Of a stretch of DNA of 64,000 bases, positions 8,406 to 15,511 are shown piece by piece. How positions within the stretch are numbered: position 1 is the stretch's first letter; each line of letters starts with the position of its first letter. The DNA is taken from positions 558,001-622,000 of the forward strand of contig JAEWIS010000023.1 in NCBI GenBank assembly GCA_023386955.1, given 5' to 3'. The notes beneath the pieces were generated by a model. That model saw nothing but the letters and a program-made list of their open reading frames with translations. It did not search any database and was not told the origin of the DNA. This DNA is from Bacillota bacterium (GTDB taxonomy: Bacteria > Bacillota > Bacilli > Paenibacillales > NBRC-103111). A program made the position numbers and the translations under genes.

Positions 8406-8533
8406 GGTAGAGTTAGGTGGAATCTAGTAGAGTAGAATCATGTACGTCTGAGCAGGATAGCTCGGTGCAGGGCAGGCTCAGGGCTCAACGCTGCTTGGGG
8501 ACAGAAGCTCAGAGCGATGCAGCGGGAGCATCG

Positions 8534-8710
8534 TATATGAAATTTCATATATAACATCCCGGATACGCGGCAAAATAAGGTTTGTATATGAAATATCGAG
8601 TATAATTTCCCGGGTACGGGGTTGGTAGGGTAATTATATATGAATTTTCATATATAACCGCCTAAATCAGCATTCCGCAGCAAATTAAATATGAAATTTC
8701 GACTATACCT
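8534..8710. repeat. Array of an AT-rich palindrome with 51-52 bp period
   Basis: Four copies of a TATATGAAATTTCATATA-type palindrome occur. The first copy (8534-8551) is a perfect 18-bp palindrome; the others are partly degenerate. Using the conserved G of TATATG as marker, the copies lie at 8539, 8590, 8642 and 8693, i.e. 51, 52 and 51 bp apart. A GC-rich tail (tcccgggtacgg-like) follows most copies. The array sits immediately upstream of the T-box promoter. Confidence 0.8.
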
Positions 8711-8760
8711 TTCAGGGTAGTGGCTTTCTCCCTAGGGATAACCGGTCCGGACACCGGGTC

Positions 8761-8789
8761 TTGACACCGGCTTGGCGCCGCTTTATAAT
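8761..8789 (+). promoter_or_regulatory. Sigma-A promoter of the T-box-metS transcript
   Basis: TTGACA (8761-8766) and TATAAT (8784-8789) are both perfect consensus and separated by exactly 17 bp. Transcription should start near 8796, just before the T-box leader. Confidence 0.9.
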
Positions 8790-8795
8790 TCAACT

Positions 8796-9097
8796 AATTT
8801 CATAACCGAACAGCTGTGAAGAGAAAGAGTACCGCGGTCACGTCTAATACAGAGAGCCCTGTTATCTGCTGAGAAGGGGCATGGAACAACCGGGGGAACA
8901 TGGTCTCGAAGCTGCGCACCGAAGCCTCATGTGGCATTAGATTGCGCCGGAGCCTGCATCCGTTATTAGTGCTAGGGTATACTCGCATGGTTTTGCGCCG
9001 TACCCGAAAAGGTGAGTGCCGCGAGGCATTCGTGAAAATTGGGTGGTACCGCGTGAGCCATAGCTCTCGTCCCTTTGTGGGATGAGGGCTTTTTTTG
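8796..9097 (+). ncRNA. T-box leader (tRNA-sensing riboswitch) for methionine
   Basis: The leader ends with the T-box sequence GGGTGGTACCGCG (9041-9053), whose UGGUACC part pairs with the uncharged tRNA acceptor end. A terminator hairpin with a T7 run follows directly (9062-9097). Upstream, GAAGAGAAAGAGTA and ACAGAGAGCC are typical of stem I. The likely specifier codon is ATG at 8900-8902, positioned just 5' of AAGCTG, which could close stem I with CAGCTG at 8811-8816. An ATG (Met) specifier agrees with the downstream methionyl-tRNA synthetase. Specifier assignment is by eye, the T-box itself is clear. Confidence 0.92.
9062..9097 (+). terminator. T-box-controlled intrinsic terminator
   Basis: Stem AGCTCTCGTCCC / GGGATGAGGGCT (with G-T pairs) followed by TTTTTTT. 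It overlaps the 3' side of the antiterminator formed by the T-box sequence, so uncharged tRNA-Met should prevent its formation. Confidence 0.85.
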
Positions 9098-9135
9098 CTT
9101 TCCTTGACATTTTATTTCAAAAAGGAGGAATTGGC

Positions 9136-10812
9136 ATGGCTCAGATTTTTATCGGCGGGGCATGGCCCTACGCCAACGGCTCGCTGCATTTGGGAAGAGT
9201 GGCCGGCATTCTGCCGGGTGACGTATTGGCCCGCTACCACCGGGCAAAGGGAGACCGGGTGCTGTATGTATCCGGCAGTGATTGCCATGGTACCCCTGTG
9301 GCAGTATCTGCGGCTCTGGAAGGAGTCTCTCCCGGGGAGGTGGCCGGCCGGTTCCATTCGGAATTTGTGGCGTGTTTCCGGCAATTGGGGTTTTCTTATG
9401 ATTCGTATACGCGGACAGATCAGCCCTTTCATCATGAGGGAGTAAAGGAGCTGTTCCTGCGGTTGTTGGACAACGGCTATCTCTACCCAAAAACTGTCAG
9501 CCAGGCATATTGTGCTGCGGACGGGCGGTTTTTGCCCGACCGTTACGTGGAAGGCATATGCCCCATCTGCGGCGCTAAGGCCCGGGGGGACCAGTGTGAG
9601 CAATGCTCCACGCTGTTAGACCCGGCGGATTTGCAGGAGCCTGTCTGCAAGCTGTGCGGCCGGACGGTGGAGTGGAAGCCAACGGAGCATTATTTCCTGG
9701 CGCTGTCCCGATTCCAAGAGAAGTTGGAATCTTATGTGGCGGAGAAAGCCGTCCATTGGCGGGAAAATGCAGTTTACCTGACCCGGCGTTATCTGTCAGA
9801 GGGGCTGCTGGACAGGGCGGCTACCCGGGACCTGGACTGGGGAGTGGATGTGCCGCTGCCGGATAAGGAGGGCAAGAAGATTTATGTGTGGATCGAAGCG
9901 GTCAGCGGGTATTGGACGGCCAGCAGACAATGGGCAGAGGCGACAGGAGAGCGTTGGGAGGATTTTTGGGTGGAAACGCCGGAAGGGACAGACATTCAAT
10001 CCGGTGAACAAGGAATAACCGCATACTATGTACACGGCAAGGACAATGTGCCCTTCCATACGCTGATCTGGCCGGCGCTGCTGTTGGGCGCTGGGAAGCT
10101 CCATCTGCCTGACCGGATCATTGCTTCGGAATATCTGACCCTGGAAGGGCGCAAGTTCTCCACCAGCAGCAATTGGGCGGTATGGGTGCCGGATCTGCTG
10201 GCGCGTTATGATCCCGACTCTATCCGGTATTATCTGATTGCCAATGGCCCGGAGAAGCGGGATGCCAATTTCACATGGCGGGAGTTCATCCACAGCCATA
10301 ACGGTGAATTGCTGGGAGCCTGGGGCAATTTCGTCAACCGGACACTGGCTTTTATTGCCAAGTCCTTCGATTCCCGGGTGCCCCTGGGGCAGCTCCCGGT
10401 CGGCTGGGCGGAGGAGGTGGGCGCACTCTATCTGGCTGCAGGCGAACGTCTGGAGCAGGGGAGAATGAAGGAGGCGCTGGAGGGGATCTTCGCTGCCATT
10501 CGGGAGGCCAACAAATATTTTGACGCGCGTAAGCCCTGGGCTGCGCTGAAGGAAGATCCCGCCCACTGTGCGGAAACCCTCTATATCTGTGTGCAGTGGA
10601 TGGTCAATTTCGCCAATCTGCTGGAGCCGTTCCTGCCCTTCAGCTGCGCCAAGCTGCGGCGTATGCTGGGAGTGACGGAGGAGCCCCGCTGGGCGTTGGC
10701 GGCAGTAGATGCAGGGCAGGTAATCGGTCCGGTGGAACTGCTGTTCCAACGAATCGATCCTTCCCGGATTGGGGAAGAGGAGGAGCGGCTTACTGCCAGC
10801 CTGATCCGTTGA
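9136..10812 (+). CDS. metS: Methionyl-tRNA synthetase, type 2-like (no C-terminal tRNA-binding domain)
   Basis: This cytosolic class I enzyme charges tRNA-Met. PYANGSLHLGR (residues 10-20) holds the HIGH-box equivalent and KFSTS near residue 338 is the KMSKS-loop equivalent. Four CxxC pairs (CPIC, CEQC, CKLC and the adjoining Cys; about 141-175) form the zinc knuckles. At 558 residues it lacks the C-terminal Trbp111-like domain found in the roughly 660-residue B. subtilis-type MetS. KFSTS instead of KMSKS and the archaeal-like knuckles fit the MetRS2 group, known in some Gram-positives as a second enzyme insensitive to diaryl-diamine inhibitors. The ATG at 9136 follows AAAGGAGG. Expression is under the T-box. 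Assignment to MetRS2 is inference. Confidence 0.85.
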   Translation: MAQIFIGGAWPYANGSLHLGRVAGILPGDVLARYHRAKGDRVLYVSGSDCHGTPVAVSAALEGVSPGEVAGRFHSEFVACFRQLGFSYDSYTRTDQPFHHEGVKELFLRLLDNGYLYPKTVSQAYCAADGRFLPDRYVEGICPICGAKARGDQCEQCSTLLDPADLQEPVCKLCGRTVEWKPTEHYFLALSRFQEKLESYVAEKAVHWRENAVYLTRRYLSEGLLDRAATRDLDWGVDVPLPDKEGKKIYVWIEAVSGYWTASRQWAEATGERWEDFWVETPEGTDIQSGEQGITAYYVHGKDNVPFHTLIWPALLLGAGKLHLPDRIIASEYLTLEGRKFSTSSNWAVWVPDLLARYDPDSIRYYLIANGPEKRDANFTWREFIHSHNGELLGAWGNFVNRTLAFIAKSFDSRVPLGQLPVGWAEEVGALYLAAGERLEQGRMKEALEGIFAAIREANKYFDARKPWAALKEDPAHCAETLYICVQWMVNFANLLEPFLPFSCAKLRRMLGVTEEPRWALAAVDAGQVIGPVELLFQRIDPSRIGEEEERLTASLIR

Positions 10813-10884
10813 AGGTTCTCTGAGTAAGTGGGGAAGATGAGGGGAAGAGGCAGGGGGTGGAACTGGGGACACTCCTGCGGGAAC

Positions 10885-11067
10885 TAACGGACGGGAAAGC
10901 ACCTATTTGCCCACAAATGAGGATGCAGAAATTCTAACGGAAACAGGCGACGTTATTTGGCTAAAAAGGAGCCTGGGGCGGCTGAGTATAGCACAATAGC
11001 ATCTCTGGCCGCCGTTAGAAATTCCTATGCCGCATTTTTGAAGGAATTGAGGCTTCTGCCGCCGTTA
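10885..11067. repeat. Array B1 of 23-bp boxes (50/60/50 geometry)
   Basis: Forward boxes lie at 10885-10907 and 10935-10957, reverse boxes at 10995-11017 and 11045-11067. In forward sense all begin TAACGG and end in ATT (for example CTATT, TTATT, CTATT, CAATT), with a variable middle. Start-to-start distances are 50, 60 and 50 bp, identical to array A although the box sequence belongs to a different subfamily. An 85-codon open frame across this array (10957-11214) shows no protein-like features. Confidence 0.8.
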
Positions 11068-11236
11068 GAATTCCCATGTTGCAGCGAAAGTGCCCACCCC
11101 CATCACCAAACGCTGAAATGGTCCGGTGGCAGCTACTGCTCCAAAATTCTGGACTATAGTGACGCAAGAAGCCGCCCTATACAAGAGCTGGTGTCGGGAA
11201 GCACCCGCCTGTAATCTCCCCCTGTTCGTGTAACGG

Positions 11237-11419
11237 TAGCGGAACTGAGAAGCTCTTAGCCAGCCAAATCGCGTCTTTTGACCGGTTAACGGAACTCAGA
11301 CGACCTTACAAGCAAATTCCACCCCTTGCGCTACTTTCTACCCCCGCTAAGAGCCGCTCACTTCCGTTAGCCGCGGAAAAGGCCATTTTTAAGGCTGTAA
11401 GGGTCTGTGAGTTCCGTTA
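11237..11419. repeat. Array B2 of 23-bp boxes (50/60/50 geometry)
   Basis: Forward boxes start at 11237 and 11287, reverse boxes at 11347 and 11397. The layout of each box is TA(A/G)CGGAA, a CTNAG-like five, a variable five, and CTTAG or CTTAC. Variable fives in forward sense are AAGCT and ACGAC, then CGGCT and AGACC. The final base is G, C, G, C, so box 1 matches reverse box 1 and box 2 matches reverse box 2. The array lies in the gap between the converging metS and oxidoreductase genes. Confidence 0.85.
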
Positions 11420-11507
11420 GCGCTAGATGCCAGCCGGTTAACCCGAGTTTTCGAGGTGCAGGAGCTCTTGTGGATGCCTGTTTTCATGCGCTTTACTTAG
11501 CTTTACA

Positions 11508-11541
11508 TCAAAAAGAGCCCTACCCACCGGCACGGCTCTTG
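11508..11541 (-). terminator. Terminator of the Gfo/Idh/MocA gene
   Basis: Read on the minus strand, AAGAGCC and GGCTCTT form the stem and TTTGATG follows. It lies 12 bp past the stop codon at 11553. Confidence 0.7.
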
Positions 11542-11552
11542 CTTTTGCCATT

Positions 11553-12596
11553 CTACTTCACTGCATAAATCGGCGGCTGCGCGAAGGAGAGGGTCCGCCC
11601 TTCATGGATGGCCCGGTCCGCCAGCAGAGTGATCTGCATGGCCTTGTACACGTCCTCCAACGTCGGGGTTGCCGCTTTAGTGCCTTCAATCATCCCCACA
11701 AAATGCTCGAATTGAACGCCTGTTGGCTTCAGCGTATAGTCCACATTGATATCCTCGCGGGTGCCGCTGGGATAATGCTCGAACTGAATCAGGTTGCCCA
11801 GATGCTGCTCACTCTTGGGGCGCTGGTCCTTGTAGATGATGCGGATGCGGCCCTTGGGACCGATAAATTCCTTCAGATTGTCGCTGGGCATGGTATGTCC
11901 CCAACCGGCCTCGTAATAACCGATGGACCCGTCGCTGAATTTCATGGTGATCATGCCGTAGTTGTAGGTATTCTCCGGTACACCTGCATCCAGACGCTGG
12001 CCTACACCGCTGACAGAATCCACCTCCGCGCCTGTCACCCAGCGCATCACATCGATATAATGCACGCCGCAGTCCACGATGGGGGAGGCGTCATGCAGAA
12101 GCGCCAGATGGGACTCCCAATTATGGGTCCGTTTCACCTGAGACATCCGCATGGCAAGGGGGGCGCCGATGGCTCCAGAGCGGATCATGTCCGCCACCCG
12201 CTGATAGGTGGAGTTGTGACGGAGAATATGCCCCACCAGCACCTTGGTTTTGGCGGAACCGGCCAACCGGATAAACTCCTCGGTTTCCTTCATGTTGCCG
12301 GCAATGGGCTTCTCACAAAGGATATTTTTGCCTGCCGCAATAGAGGCCTTGGCTATTTCCAGATGAGTGGAAGGATATGTAGCGATGATGACGATGTCCA
12401 CGTCTTCCCGTTTGAGGAGATTGCGGTAATCGGTATCCCAGGCCTCAGCTCCATACTTGAGGGCGAATTCCTGTGCCTTCTCGGGCCGCAAATCGGCTAC
12501 GCCGACAATCCGGGCCCGGTTATGCTTATAAAGGCTGTCCAGGTGTACGGCCCCCATGTAACCGCACCCCACCAAGATGATGCCATATGTCTTCAT
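11553..12596 (-). CDS. Gfo/Idh/MocA family NAD(P)-dependent oxidoreductase
   Basis: The 347-residue protein starts with a Rossmann nucleotide-binding motif (ILVGCGYMGAVHLDSL, residues 7-22). LCEKPIAGN near residue 94 has the conserved EKP with its catalytic Lys, and DCGVHYIDVMRW near 178 contains the substrate-domain D-x3-H motif. Members oxidise or reduce sugars, inositols or their derivatives in the cytosol. The closest substrate cannot be chosen by eye. It stands alone, transcribed divergently from the sdpR-sdpI pair, with its own terminator. Confidence 0.88.
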   Translation of the reverse strand: MKTYGIILVGCGYMGAVHLDSLYKHNRARIVGVADLRPEKAQEFALKYGAEAWDTDYRNLLKREDVDIVIIATYPSTHLEIAKASIAAGKNILCEKPIAGNMKETEEFIRLAGSAKTKVLVGHILRHNSTYQRVADMIRSGAIGAPLAMRMSQVKRTHNWESHLALLHDASPIVDCGVHYIDVMRWVTGAEVDSVSGVGQRLDAGVPENTYNYGMITMKFSDGSIGYYEAGWGHTMPSDNLKEFIGPKGRIRIIYKDQRPKSEQHLGNLIQFEHYPSGTREDINVDYTLKPTGVQFEHFVGMIEGTKAATPTLEDVYKAMQITLLADRAIHEGRTLSFAQPPIYAVK

Positions 12597-12742
12597 CGCC
12601 GTTCACATCCTGTTTCGTTAAGGTTGAAGGTTTCCTGTTGTTTCAAGCTTACAGTCATTATATGAAAAGTGGCTTTCAAAAGATATTTTCATTCTGGCGC
12701 AGTTTATATTCTATTTTGGCATTGTGGGGCAAAGCAGGCCCA

Positions 12743-12771
12743 TTGACATCAGCGTACATGACCATTATGAT
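12743..12771 (+). promoter_or_regulatory. Sigma-A promoter of sdpR-sdpI
   Basis: TTGACA (12743-12748) and TATGAT (12766-12771) with a 17-bp spacer, 59 bp upstream of the sdpR start codon. Confidence 0.8.
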
Positions 12772-12785
12772 AAAAGCAAGCATAC

Positions 12786-12805
12786 ATTTAGATGGTTGGC
12801 TAAAT
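12786..12805. promoter_or_regulatory. Possible SdpR operator
   Basis: Inverted repeat ATTTAG - 8 bp - CTAAAT, located just downstream of the expected transcription start of the sdpR promoter. Position and arm spacing suit an ArsR-family repressor site; binding is inferred. Confidence 0.5.
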
Positions 12806-12829
12806 ATTAAATTAAGGAGATATCTGGCG

Positions 12830-13117
12830 ATGAATGATTCCTTTAAAGCTCTATCTGACCCTACTCGGCGCCAGATTCTCCGGCTGCTCCGGGAGAAGGA
12901 CCGTACCGCCGGTGAAATCGCCGATTTTTTTAACATGACGAAACCCAGCATCTCCCATCACCTGAATGCGTTGAAGCAAGCGGGTCTGGTGCTGGACGAG
13001 CGCCAAGGGCAGCATATTCTCTATTCCATTAATACATCCGTGCTTGAGGAAGTAATGGGCTGGTTTTTGGATATGCTGGGTAAGGAAAATACAGACGAAA
13101 CAGGGAGGAACGACTGA
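12830..13117 (+). CDS. sdpR: ArsR-family repressor of the immunity operon, SdpR-like
   Basis: A 95-residue winged-helix protein typical of the metal-free ArsR/SdpR group: FKALSDPTRRQILRLL at the N-terminus, then NMTKPSISHHLNALKQAG as the recognition helix. No Cys-based metal site (such as CxC) is present. The ATG at 12830 follows AAGGAGA; the longer upstream open frame has no start signal. In B. subtilis, SdpR represses sdpRI, and SdpI bound to the toxin SDP titrates SdpR to the membrane. The one-base stop/start overlap with sdpI here supports the same arrangement. The toxin genes sdpABC are not in the window. Confidence 0.88.
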   Translation: MNDSFKALSDPTRRQILRLLREKDRTAGEIADFFNMTKPSISHHLNALKQAGLVLDERQGQHILYSINTSVLEEVMGWFLDMLGKENTDETGRND

Positions 13118-13761
13118 TGAAATGGGAGCGGAAGGACTTTTTCATGCTGCTGATCGGCCTCATTCCAACGATTGTGGCATTAATCAATTACAATAAGCTG
13201 CCGCTTCGAATGGGCACCCACTTTAACTCTTATAATGAAGTGGATGGTTATATGGACCGTCCGGCAGCGATTGCCATGCTCCTTTTTTTGGGGCTAGGCC
13301 TACCTCTGATATTGAAAGTAGCCCGCAGAGTGGATCCCAAAAGCGAGAATTATACCAAATTTGAGGGAGTTTACGAACTGCTTCGCTGGGCGATGACCGT
13401 ATTTATGCTGATCGTTGGGATGTTCCTGGTGGTATACAATCTGGGCTACCGTTTAAATGTCAAAATGGTCACAAGCCCGCTTGTTGGACTGCTGTTTATG
13501 ATTCTGGGCAATTTTATGGGCAAAATCCGCTATAATTATACCATGGGCATCAGGACTCCATGGACCCTGTCCAACGAAACCGTCTGGAGGAAAACCCACC
13601 GGATGGCAGGCCCCATGTGGATGGCTGCAGGGGCAGTCATGATCCTGGGCGCATTCCTCCCGGGAAGCTGGTCCTTGCCTGTGACTCTCACCTGCGTAGG
13701 GGTGGTGGTGCTGGTACCGACCGCCTACTCCTATTGGCTCCACCGCCGTCTGAAGGCTTGA
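13117..13761 (+). CDS. sdpI: SdpI family immunity/signalling membrane protein
   Basis: The 214-residue integral membrane protein is close in length to B. subtilis SdpI. An N-terminal DUF1648-like part (about residues 10-60, with NYNKLPLRMGTHFN) is followed by several hydrophobic helices. GIRTPWTLSNETVWRKTHR near residue 149 is the highly conserved SdpI signature. SdpI protects against the SdpC-derived toxin and senses it in the membrane. Without a local sdpC it may give immunity to toxins of kin or competitors. It is coupled to sdpR. Confidence 0.9.
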   Translation: MKWERKDFFMLLIGLIPTIVALINYNKLPLRMGTHFNSYNEVDGYMDRPAAIAMLLFLGLGLPLILKVARRVDPKSENYTKFEGVYELLRWAMTVFMLIVGMFLVVYNLGYRLNVKMVTSPLVGLLFMILGNFMGKIRYNYTMGIRTPWTLSNETVWRKTHRMAGPMWMAAGAVMILGAFLPGSWSLPVTLTCVGVVVLVPTAYSYWLHRRLKA

Positions 13762-13841
13762 ACACGTAAGGATGCTTCCGCCTGCCACATTGTGTTATCA
13801 TAAAGAATATTGTCATTATGATGTGGGAGGCACCGTGTAAC

Positions 13842-14687
13842 ATGAAGCTTCTAATGAGTTTGCTTAAAATCGCTTTGCCCCTGATTGTGATCTTCTTCTT
13901 GCTGAAGGTCCACATTCTGCTGGGCATTGCCGCGGCCGTAGCCCTTGTGGTCTACACGTTCATCCGCAACAAATCTGCTTTTTTTGCCTATCTGGGCAAC
14001 ATGAACTACCAGCAGGGCAAGGAGAAGGAAGCATTGATGTGGTTGAATAAGGCAGCTGCCGAAAAGAATTGCAAGGCCATGCATCTGCTGGGTTTCAGCT
14101 TCCTGTTGCTCCGTCTGGGCAAGCTGGAGCAGGCCCAGGAGATTCTGGTGCGGGCAGAACGTATGTCCTTGACCAGGGAGGAAAAAATGGCTTACCTGAC
14201 CAATGCCTCGCTGCTGCTATGGAAGCAGGGAAGGCTGGATGAAGCCACAGCCATGCTGGAGGAAGCCCAAGGCGAATACAAGAATACCAACCTCTATGGA
14301 AGCCTGGGATACTATTATATTTTATCCGGAGACTTGGACAAGGCGCTGGCCTATAACCAGGAAGCCTTCGACTACAATAACAAAAGCGCGGTAATTGCGG
14401 ACAATCTGGGCCAGACCCGGCTGCTCCGCCGCGAATATGAGGAAGCCCTGGCCGTTTATGAGGAATTGGCAGGCCAGAAGCCGGCATTCCCGGAAGCATA
14501 TTTTAACTATGGTCTGGTGCTCGAAGCGTTAGGGCGTAACGAAGATGCGTTGGAGCAAATGGAGAAGGCGCTGGATTACCCCACTTCCTTGCTCAGTACC
14601 GTTACCCACGAGGAGATTAAAGCCAAAATTGCCGAGCTCCGGCAACAATCCGGAATCATTGGCGATACCGATGAGGAGCAAGCATAA
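13842..14687 (+). CDS. Membrane-anchored tetratricopeptide repeat protein
   Basis: Two closely spaced hydrophobic stretches lie at about residues 2-41. They are followed by TPR-like helices, visible as AFFAYLGNMNYQQGKEKEA, then A-L-x2-G-Y/F-type repeats up to NYGLVLEALGRNEDALEQ near residue 235. TPR proteins act as scaffolds, and the partner is unknown. ATG 13842 follows GGGAGG; an earlier ATG at 13818 lacks a site. A strong terminator follows. It may be independent of the two-component system downstream. Confidence 0.75.
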   Translation: MKLLMSLLKIALPLIVIFFLLKVHILLGIAAAVALVVYTFIRNKSAFFAYLGNMNYQQGKEKEALMWLNKAAAEKNCKAMHLLGFSFLLLRLGKLEQAQEILVRAERMSLTREEKMAYLTNASLLLWKQGRLDEATAMLEEAQGEYKNTNLYGSLGYYYILSGDLDKALAYNQEAFDYNNKSAVIADNLGQTRLLRREYEEALAVYEELAGQKPAFPEAYFNYGLVLEALGRNEDALEQMEKALDYPTSLLSTVTHEEIKAKIAELRQQSGIIGDTDEEQA

Positions 14688-14701
14688 CCGCATAAGGATT
14701 T

Positions 14702-14742
14702 AACAGCTCTGCCGAAATCATTCCGGCGGGGCTGTTTTTTTT
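14702..14742 (+). terminator. Terminator after the TPR gene
   Basis: Stem AACAGCTCTGCCG / CCGGCGGGGCTGTT followed by a T8 run (two short mismatches in the stem). Confidence 0.85.
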
Positions 14743-14818
14743 GTCAGCGGCGGTGAAACAATAGGGGAAACATTCTAAGCGGCAGCTGCCGCTTTTGGAC
14801 CGGAGGTCGGACAACAGA

Positions 14819-15508
14819 ATGAACCGCCGGATATTGATCGTTGAGGATGAGCAGAGGATTGCCAGGATCTTGGAGCTGGAGCTGATTAATGAAGGCTATT
14901 ACGTCGAGCTGGCCGCCGACGGTGTCGAGGGTTTGGCCAGAGCCGTTCAGGAGGACTGGAGCTGTATTCTGCTGGATTTGCAATTGCCGGGGCAAAGCGG
15001 GTTTCAAGTGCTGGAGAGGATCCGCGCCCAGGATTCGAGGACGCCGGTTCTCATTCTGACTGCTCGGGAGGCGGTGGAGGATAAAGTGAGGGGGCTGGAT
15101 CTGGGCGCTAATGATTACGTCACCAAACCCTTCGATTTTATGGAATTATCCGCCCGGATCCGGTCCCAAATAAGGGCCAGGCTGAGAGAGGAAACACCTT
15201 CGCCGGAGGATCTGCTCAAGGTGGATGCGTTGACTGCGGACGTAAAAACGAGACAGGTTCAAAGGGAGGGCAAGCTCATTGATTTAACGCCCAGGGAATT
15301 TGACCTGCTGGCTTATCTGCTCAAGCACAAAGGCCAGCCGGTAGGACGGGAAACACTGCTGTCCGAGGTATGGGGGTTTGATTTTGCCGGGCAGACCAAC
15401 CTTGTGGATGTGTATATCCGCTATCTCCGCCAGAAGGTGGATCAAGGCTTCAAGAAAAAGCTGATCGCCACCGTCAGAGGTATCGGATACAGCATCCAGG
15501 AGCCGTAA
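14819..15508 (+). CDS. OmpR/PhoB-family response regulator
   Basis: The 229-residue protein has a receiver domain starting RRILIVEDEQRIAR, the phosphoacceptor Asp near residue 52 in LLDLQLPGQSG, conserved Thr in LILTARE and Lys in YVTKPFDF. The C-terminal winged helix (about residues 130-229) ends with VDVYIRYLRQKVD and TVRGIGYSI, typical of the OmpR class. It is phosphorylated by the kinase encoded three bases downstream. ATG 14819 is preferred, after GGAGGT, over an upstream TTG. The stimulus is unknown. Confidence 0.92.
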   Translation: MNRRILIVEDEQRIARILELELINEGYYVELAADGVEGLARAVQEDWSCILLDLQLPGQSGFQVLERIRAQDSRTPVLILTAREAVEDKVRGLDLGANDYVTKPFDFMELSARIRSQIRARLREETPSPEDLLKVDALTADVKTRQVQREGKLIDLTPREFDLLAYLLKHKGQPVGRETLLSEVWGFDFAGQTNLVDVYIRYLRQKVDQGFKKKLIATVRGIGYSIQEP

Positions 15509-15511
15509 ACG

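Noticed and set aside
8900..9085. 61-codon frame in the T-box leader
   Set aside because: It lies wholly in the structured leader RNA.
9796..10902. 368-codon frame antisense to metS
   Set aside because: It lies opposite a well-supported synthetase gene and shows no domain pattern.
10957..11214. 85-codon open frame downstream of metS
   Set aside because: It runs across box array B1 and has no ribosome site or protein-like composition.
12743..13761. A complete SDP toxin locus
   Set aside because: Only the regulator and immunity genes are found, no sdpA, sdpB or sdpC.
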